Positions 58,999-64,000 of a stretch of DNA of 64,000 nucleotides are shown piece after piece (the stretch's first letter is position 1; every line of letters begins with the position of its first letter). The stretch is from contig JAQFVV010012402.1 of assembly GCA_028023455.1 (NCBI GenBank), forward strand, positions 10,894,292 through 10,958,291, given 5' to 3'. Under the pieces are notes generated by a model. That model did not search any database, was not told the DNA's origin, and saw only the letters and a program-made list of their open reading frames with translations. The stretch is from Epiperipatus broadwayi. Taxonomy: Eukaryota > Onychophora > Udeonychophora > Euonychophora > Peripatidae. Position numbers and translations under genes: made by a program.

Positions 58999-61189
58999 CT
59001 ATAAAAAAGTTTGATATATATGAAGAAAGATGCAAAGAAAGTGAAAAGGAAAATTTGTTATTCCAAAAAATGAAATAGATATTTTTGATATATGCATGTA
59101 AAAATTATAAAACAAATTTATTCTAGAGAATTTTTTATTTTGAATTATGTATAAAATGTTGTATCCATCTAAATAAAACAACAGTAAATTTATTATTAAA
59201 GTATATAATTGTCATTCTAAATAATAAGGTGACAAATATATAGGTATTTTACATGAATATACTTTATTTTCGTTTAGTTAATAAAATAAAGTTTAAAATA
59301 AGTATTTTCATAAAGTTGTTAAATAAGGATAATGACTTTGATCTTTTCTTTATTGTCATGGTTTAAAATTTATTCATGTATGATTATATAATTTATTTAG
59401 GCATTAACTGATTTTAGTTTTAAATTTAATTTCAAAAAACATATTTAATGTCTGAAGAAAGTATTAATATATTAACATGTTATCATCATTAAATTAAAGT
59501 CTAAATTATGTTATTATTATCATTTAAAATTAATTTATACTTTAAAAAAAACTGAATATAGTAATAATTGTTTTAAAATGTTGTATAAGCGAAAACAAAT
59601 TATTAATGGGTATTTATTTTTATGTTTAAAGGAAAAACAAAATATATGATAATGTATTTTGCTTAATAAAGTTGTATTACTAGTTTGTATTTAAGTAAAT
59701 AAATGAATAGTAATCATCATCATCATCATTTTAACATATGCTAAAAACTTGATATGCTATTCACATGAAAGAAATATTTTTATGATTGTTTGGCAGGGTG
59801 TGACATTGATTTGAGAATGCCAAAATAATTTGAATCCTACTTGAATTATATATATGTGAACAATTGAGATTTGTTTTATTTTAAGTTAAGATGATCTTAC
59901 CTTTGAGTAAAGAATATATTTATGTTCTTCAGCATAGAACAATTACTTTTTAAAGGATAATATCTAATAGAATTGTTTGTTGTATTTAAGGAGAGTCAAT
60001 TGACATGAATTAGAATACTTTATTCTTTTGAATCATTATGGCCATAATATAATTGAAATATAAATCTTATCATTGAAACTTAAATGATATATTCTTAGAA
60101 AAATTTTAAAATGTTTTATATACATATAAATCAGATTTTCATAAGCCAACAAATTTATTTTAATCGATGTTGTTTTCATAGAAACATAATTATAATCCAT
60201 GTTAAAAATTATGTATACTCTTTTAATTGTGGTTGAAGTTTAATTTATTGATTGAGTTTCTGAAATGAACTCAATACTTCAAGATTATGCCAAGAAATTG
60301 TTTGTACTTGTAAAATTTCATCTTTAATGACAGTTTCTCCAATTTCATTCATATGTAAAGATGCTATCTTATGTCATATGACATCAACATTAAAATAAAC
60401 ATTTCTCCCACACATACATGAAACCAAACATATATAATGTCAAACATGTATAATACATGGCAATAAATCAGATTTAATAGGTTTAATCCAATTAGCAAGT
60501 ATCAAGCAATTGTTTAAAAGAATTTAAAAATATTATAATTAATATTTAGTTAGAAGTCTAATATTTATCCATATTTCAAGATAATATTCATTAAAATTTA
60601 TGCAACTAATTGCTTCAAGAAATTTAAAAATGTTTAATTAAAGAAGTAGTTTATTATGAATAGAATATTTTTTTCAATTATATTTAACAGTTATATCTTA
60701 AGTGATCAATCAGGCATGTAAAGAGAAAGAGATAGGAAAAGTAATTATAAATATTATATTACAGTAAAGTTTGTTTGTTGATATGTTTAAACTGCAGAAA
60801 TGTTATTTTAAAACCAGTCAAGAAATCTGTGCTTTAGTTTGATTCTTGGGATTAAGTTACCTATACTAATATTGATTGAATACTCAGTGTAAAGAGATGG
60901 ATTATTTAGTCATAAAAAAAATCATATGTATTTCTACAAATATTTAATTCTTTTCTTCTATTACATTGTAATCTATCTTAAGCATTTTGCGAGTTTGTAA
61001 AAAGAAGTTTATTTTGTTTTAAACTTACAATATGTACCTGAGCATGATTTCAGCCTAGTCAATCAAATTCATAGCACAAACTCAGTGGCTAAAGTTTGTG
61101 ATGAGTTTATAATATGAATGTAGGAGGCATTGTGCAAATTTATAAATTTGCATGTTTCACTTTTTGAATAGAGCAATGTCTTTTTTTTG
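58999..61189. other. AT-rich non-genic DNA
   Basis: No gene is seen. A short (ATC)n tract lies near 59712-59727. Confidence 0.5.
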
Positions 61190-61439
61190 TTAATCATGTG
61201 GGAGTCATTAGCGATAAACTACATCTCTTTGATCTTTCTCTTTCGATCATCATATTTAGCACACACTATGCTAATATTTTGCAAGTTGAAGTTATGGCCA
61301 GAGTTTATTTCATGTTTGAGGAACACTGATGTAACACTAAAATCATTTTTCATGCTATTGTAAAAGTATTTGTGCTGTGACAATCTCATGGCATTACTAG
61401 CATGTGATTGCCCATAATAAACTGCATTGCAAGCTACAT
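61190..61439 (-). pseudogene. Penelope-like element GIY-YIG fragment, third locus
   Basis: The minus-strand frame reads VACNAVYYGQSHASNAMRL, SQHKYFYNSMKND, SVTSVFLKHEINSGHNFN, then ISIVCAKYDDRKRKIKEM and a TAG. It matches the domain order of 52070-52440 (YYG core, QHKY helix, F-x2-H-E, RK-K-I-K-E). The YYG core and catalytic-region Glu are still recognisable, but a stop follows at once and the flanks have no RT. It is a third independent PLE relic in the window. Confidence 0.65.
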
Positions 61440-64000
61440 ATTAAAAGTTTAAAATATAATAATCTTTTCTTTACCAGTGGGTAAACACTTTTGATAGAAT
61501 TATCATATGTATGTTTATTATATGTATTTAGCTAAATAGAATATATAATGTAAATGTTGAATGGTAGAAATGGTATTTTTCCAATCCGGGTTTCTTGTGT
61601 ATTAGGTGATAAGCAACTGAATAAATATTTGACAATATATTGTAATCTTTACAATATTTAAATCTTTCTAATCATGTTTGCACTCAAAACAAAGGGCTAA
61701 AATATTACTTAAGTGCATGATAAAAACACATTTAATCAAGACATTCATATCATATTGGTTTTGTATATTTAAAGTTCTTCTTTTTATCATACTTTCACAT
61801 ATTATTTTTAAAAATCATTCTTGACTACTATTATAAATAAACATTGATGAAACGTTGCCACTTAAAATATATTGTAAATTTGCAATTGATATGTGGGTAG
61901 TTGGAGAGAGAAATGGTAATTGTGATTGCGTTTTCTTGTCTATATATTTTTTAATATAAAGAGTATTTTTTGTATTAGGAACTATATATAAATCTACATT
62001 CTTTTGTAAGCGAAAGATATATTTTAAAATGAGTTGTGTGTTTTTTTTAAGGTATTTAATTTTGACGGGGGGGGGGGTAACATTTGCCTAAAAAAGGCAT
62101 GCACGATGCACCTATGTGGTAGCCAATGGATAATATTATTATCATCATCAACGGAAGTTTACCTTTGCTTGCTAGATTCTTAACACTATTTATTTTAGCA
62201 ACTATCTCTCTTTTAGAATTGAATCGTAAACTTTGTATTACATTTTTAAATATACTTTCTCATAACTCAATGTTGTTTGTTTACTGACAATTTACTTTTA
62301 TAACTATAATTTCTTTTTTCATATTTATTTTATACGCAAAAGATAATTATTAGTTTTTAAATTATCAATAGTTTTTTTTAGTTTCGTTATTTTATGGATG
62401 TCAGTGCTTAGTTCAGATCTCTAAAAAGTTTTTATGTTTGAACAAAGTTAGGCTTGGCTGACTTTGGTATCTGTAGTTAACAAACAGCCGTTGTAACGAA
62501 GATTCCTTGCTTTAAAAGACAACTAATTTATCACTGACAATATTTCTTAGTTCAAGAAAATCAATATTATCAGACTTAAAAAAACAATAATAAAAAGAAC
62601 AAATTACAAATTAATATTACTCAAGGAAAGAACAGACAGTAACCAGAGATAAACAGAGAAATAATTTCAAATATTTAACCTCTTAAAGTTGACCCTTAAA
62701 AGATAAATTTGAAACAAATAATGCATGATTTTTATAGAAAACTTTATTTAGAAAACAAAAGTCTTTTTTCATAAGCCTAAAAACGTGACTCTTATGATTT
62801 CCGAGTTTATAAATTATAATTATGTTTAAATTAAACATACTTTTGTTGACCCTTTTTTTTTTTAATTTATCACTCTACAACATTTACAGATTGTCTATTT
62901 TAGTACAAAATAAATGCTACTGTAAAATATTAAATGTTCGTTCATAATGTGATTATGAAAAATCAGATTATTAATATGAAATATTTGTAGTAGAATTGTA
63001 TCTACATGCGATATCTACTTACTTCGTGCTCTGACATTCATAACCAGTGAATGTTGTACAACAGCTGCAATTCTTTTGTTTGACAAACAGTTATAAGATT
63101 TTTAATAAATTTAACTTTTTTCTTAGAGAGTTGAAAATTGAATAAATTAAATAAAATTTTAAATATAGAGTGTGGTCAATGAAAATATAAAGTACATTAA
63201 GTAATGATTGCAACGTAAGACCAGTTAAATATATTTTACAGTACTAAATAACTTTATAATGAGACCTATCTTGTTCATGACTTAGAATTTGAACTTAAGC
63301 TTATGGGTAAATATTTTTTTTTTGTAATTAGCTAATAGCTAATTTTACTAATCTTTAGTTACCATTAGCTATAAGATAAAAAAAATCTTTAAAATGTTTA
63401 TAACTTAGTAAAAGCGGAGCCTAATAAGTAATGCCATTTTTTCACTGTTCTTTCTTTGAAAAGTTTGAAAAGCTTTCATTTTGAAATAATAGGCTGTTTA
63501 AAGCATATTCTATTTTTGTCTTACATATCTGGAGTCATAGGATAGATATTTAATGACTCTATTGATACATTGCTTCAGTAATGATAAAATTATATACAAA
63601 TGTTCTATAATTTATCAAAGAGATCCTTCACATTTAAGAATATAAATATTTCAACATTTAAATCCATTCTTGTTAAGAATATCCCTCTCCCCATATATGC
63701 CAAAGTGATTTTCTAAAGTGGATTCATTTTTACAAGTCAGTCTCGTGCATTGAGATTATAATTTCCTAGGCTTTGTGTCAGTGTTAAATATCTAAAAATT
63801 TCAGAGACAAGTTTTTTTTTTAATATAATAATGAGTTTGTAGGCCTCTAGTATTTTGTATAATAGTTAAAAGATATGTTTATTCTGATTTTACTTTATAG
63901 TAGATATATATATATATAATTATTTATTCAACTGATCAATGACTATCAGAAATTTTATAACATTATCCATGTAATTTATAATTTTAGAAATATGAATTAA
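61440..64000. other. AT-rich non-genic DNA with a G11 tract
   Basis: No gene is seen. A G11 run lies at 62067-62077. A weak B-box-like GAATTTGAACTTAAG near 63286 may be a SINE relic but has no A-box partner. Confidence 0.5.

Overview
This window looks like non-genic DNA from an animal, most likely an invertebrate. It is very AT-rich (by eye only about a quarter G+C), and I can support no intact host gene. Everything I can identify is transposable-element material, simple repeats or fold-back DNA. The mix includes Tx1/L1-like non-LTR retrotransposons, an RTE-type LINE tail, Penelope-like (PLE) GIY-YIG fragments, tRNA-related SINEs and a TA-flanked DNA transposon. It fits several AT-rich metazoan lineages (molluscs, flatworms, cnidarians); I cannot name the species.

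Layout: 1-10 kb holds a hairpin-bearing SINE-like element (537-759), a diverged direct repeat (3186-3549), two copies of a palindromic repeat (P1), two copies of a dispersed repeat (S), a small RT remnant (7480-7625) and two PLE GIY-YIG fragments in head-to-head inverted orientation (8000-8752). LINE A (10405-15381, minus strand) is a near full-length Tx1/L1-like element with a 19-bp target site duplication. 15-27 kb carries a second hairpin element, several tRNA-like SINE heads, a 1.16-kb DNA transposon with CACCTGGGTCT ends inside a TA duplication (20600-21755) and an isolated GC-rich island (24020-24240). 27.3-29.2 kb is a decayed LINE reverse transcriptase. A 259-bp palindrome follows (29593-29851), then a 5'-truncated RTE-type LINE (30630-31236).

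31-42 kb is mostly featureless AT-rich DNA, with one P1 palindrome (34352-34481) and one weak candidate exon (41300-41520). LINE B (42496-47748, minus strand) is a second full-length Tx1/L1-like element. It is bounded on both sides by (ATT)n arrays, as though it had inserted into a microsatellite. 48.8-49.0 kb holds a compact GC-rich segment that folds well and contains a hammerhead-ribozyme-like arrangement. Weaker hammerhead-like cores occur at 49.6 and 58.7-58.9 kb. 52-61 kb contains two more PLE GIY-YIG fragments, clustered S repeats, TA-rich hairpins, a perfect 260-bp tandem duplication and a pair of ~180-bp direct repeats.

The elements do not form a pathway. The autonomous machinery here (two LINEs, decayed LINEs, PLE endonuclease fragments) is all broken, and the SINE-like and fold-back repeats presumably used such machinery in trans. 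The observation most worth following is the hammerhead-like structured RNA at 48839-48995, together with the PLE fragments, because PLEs are known to carry hammerhead ribozymes.
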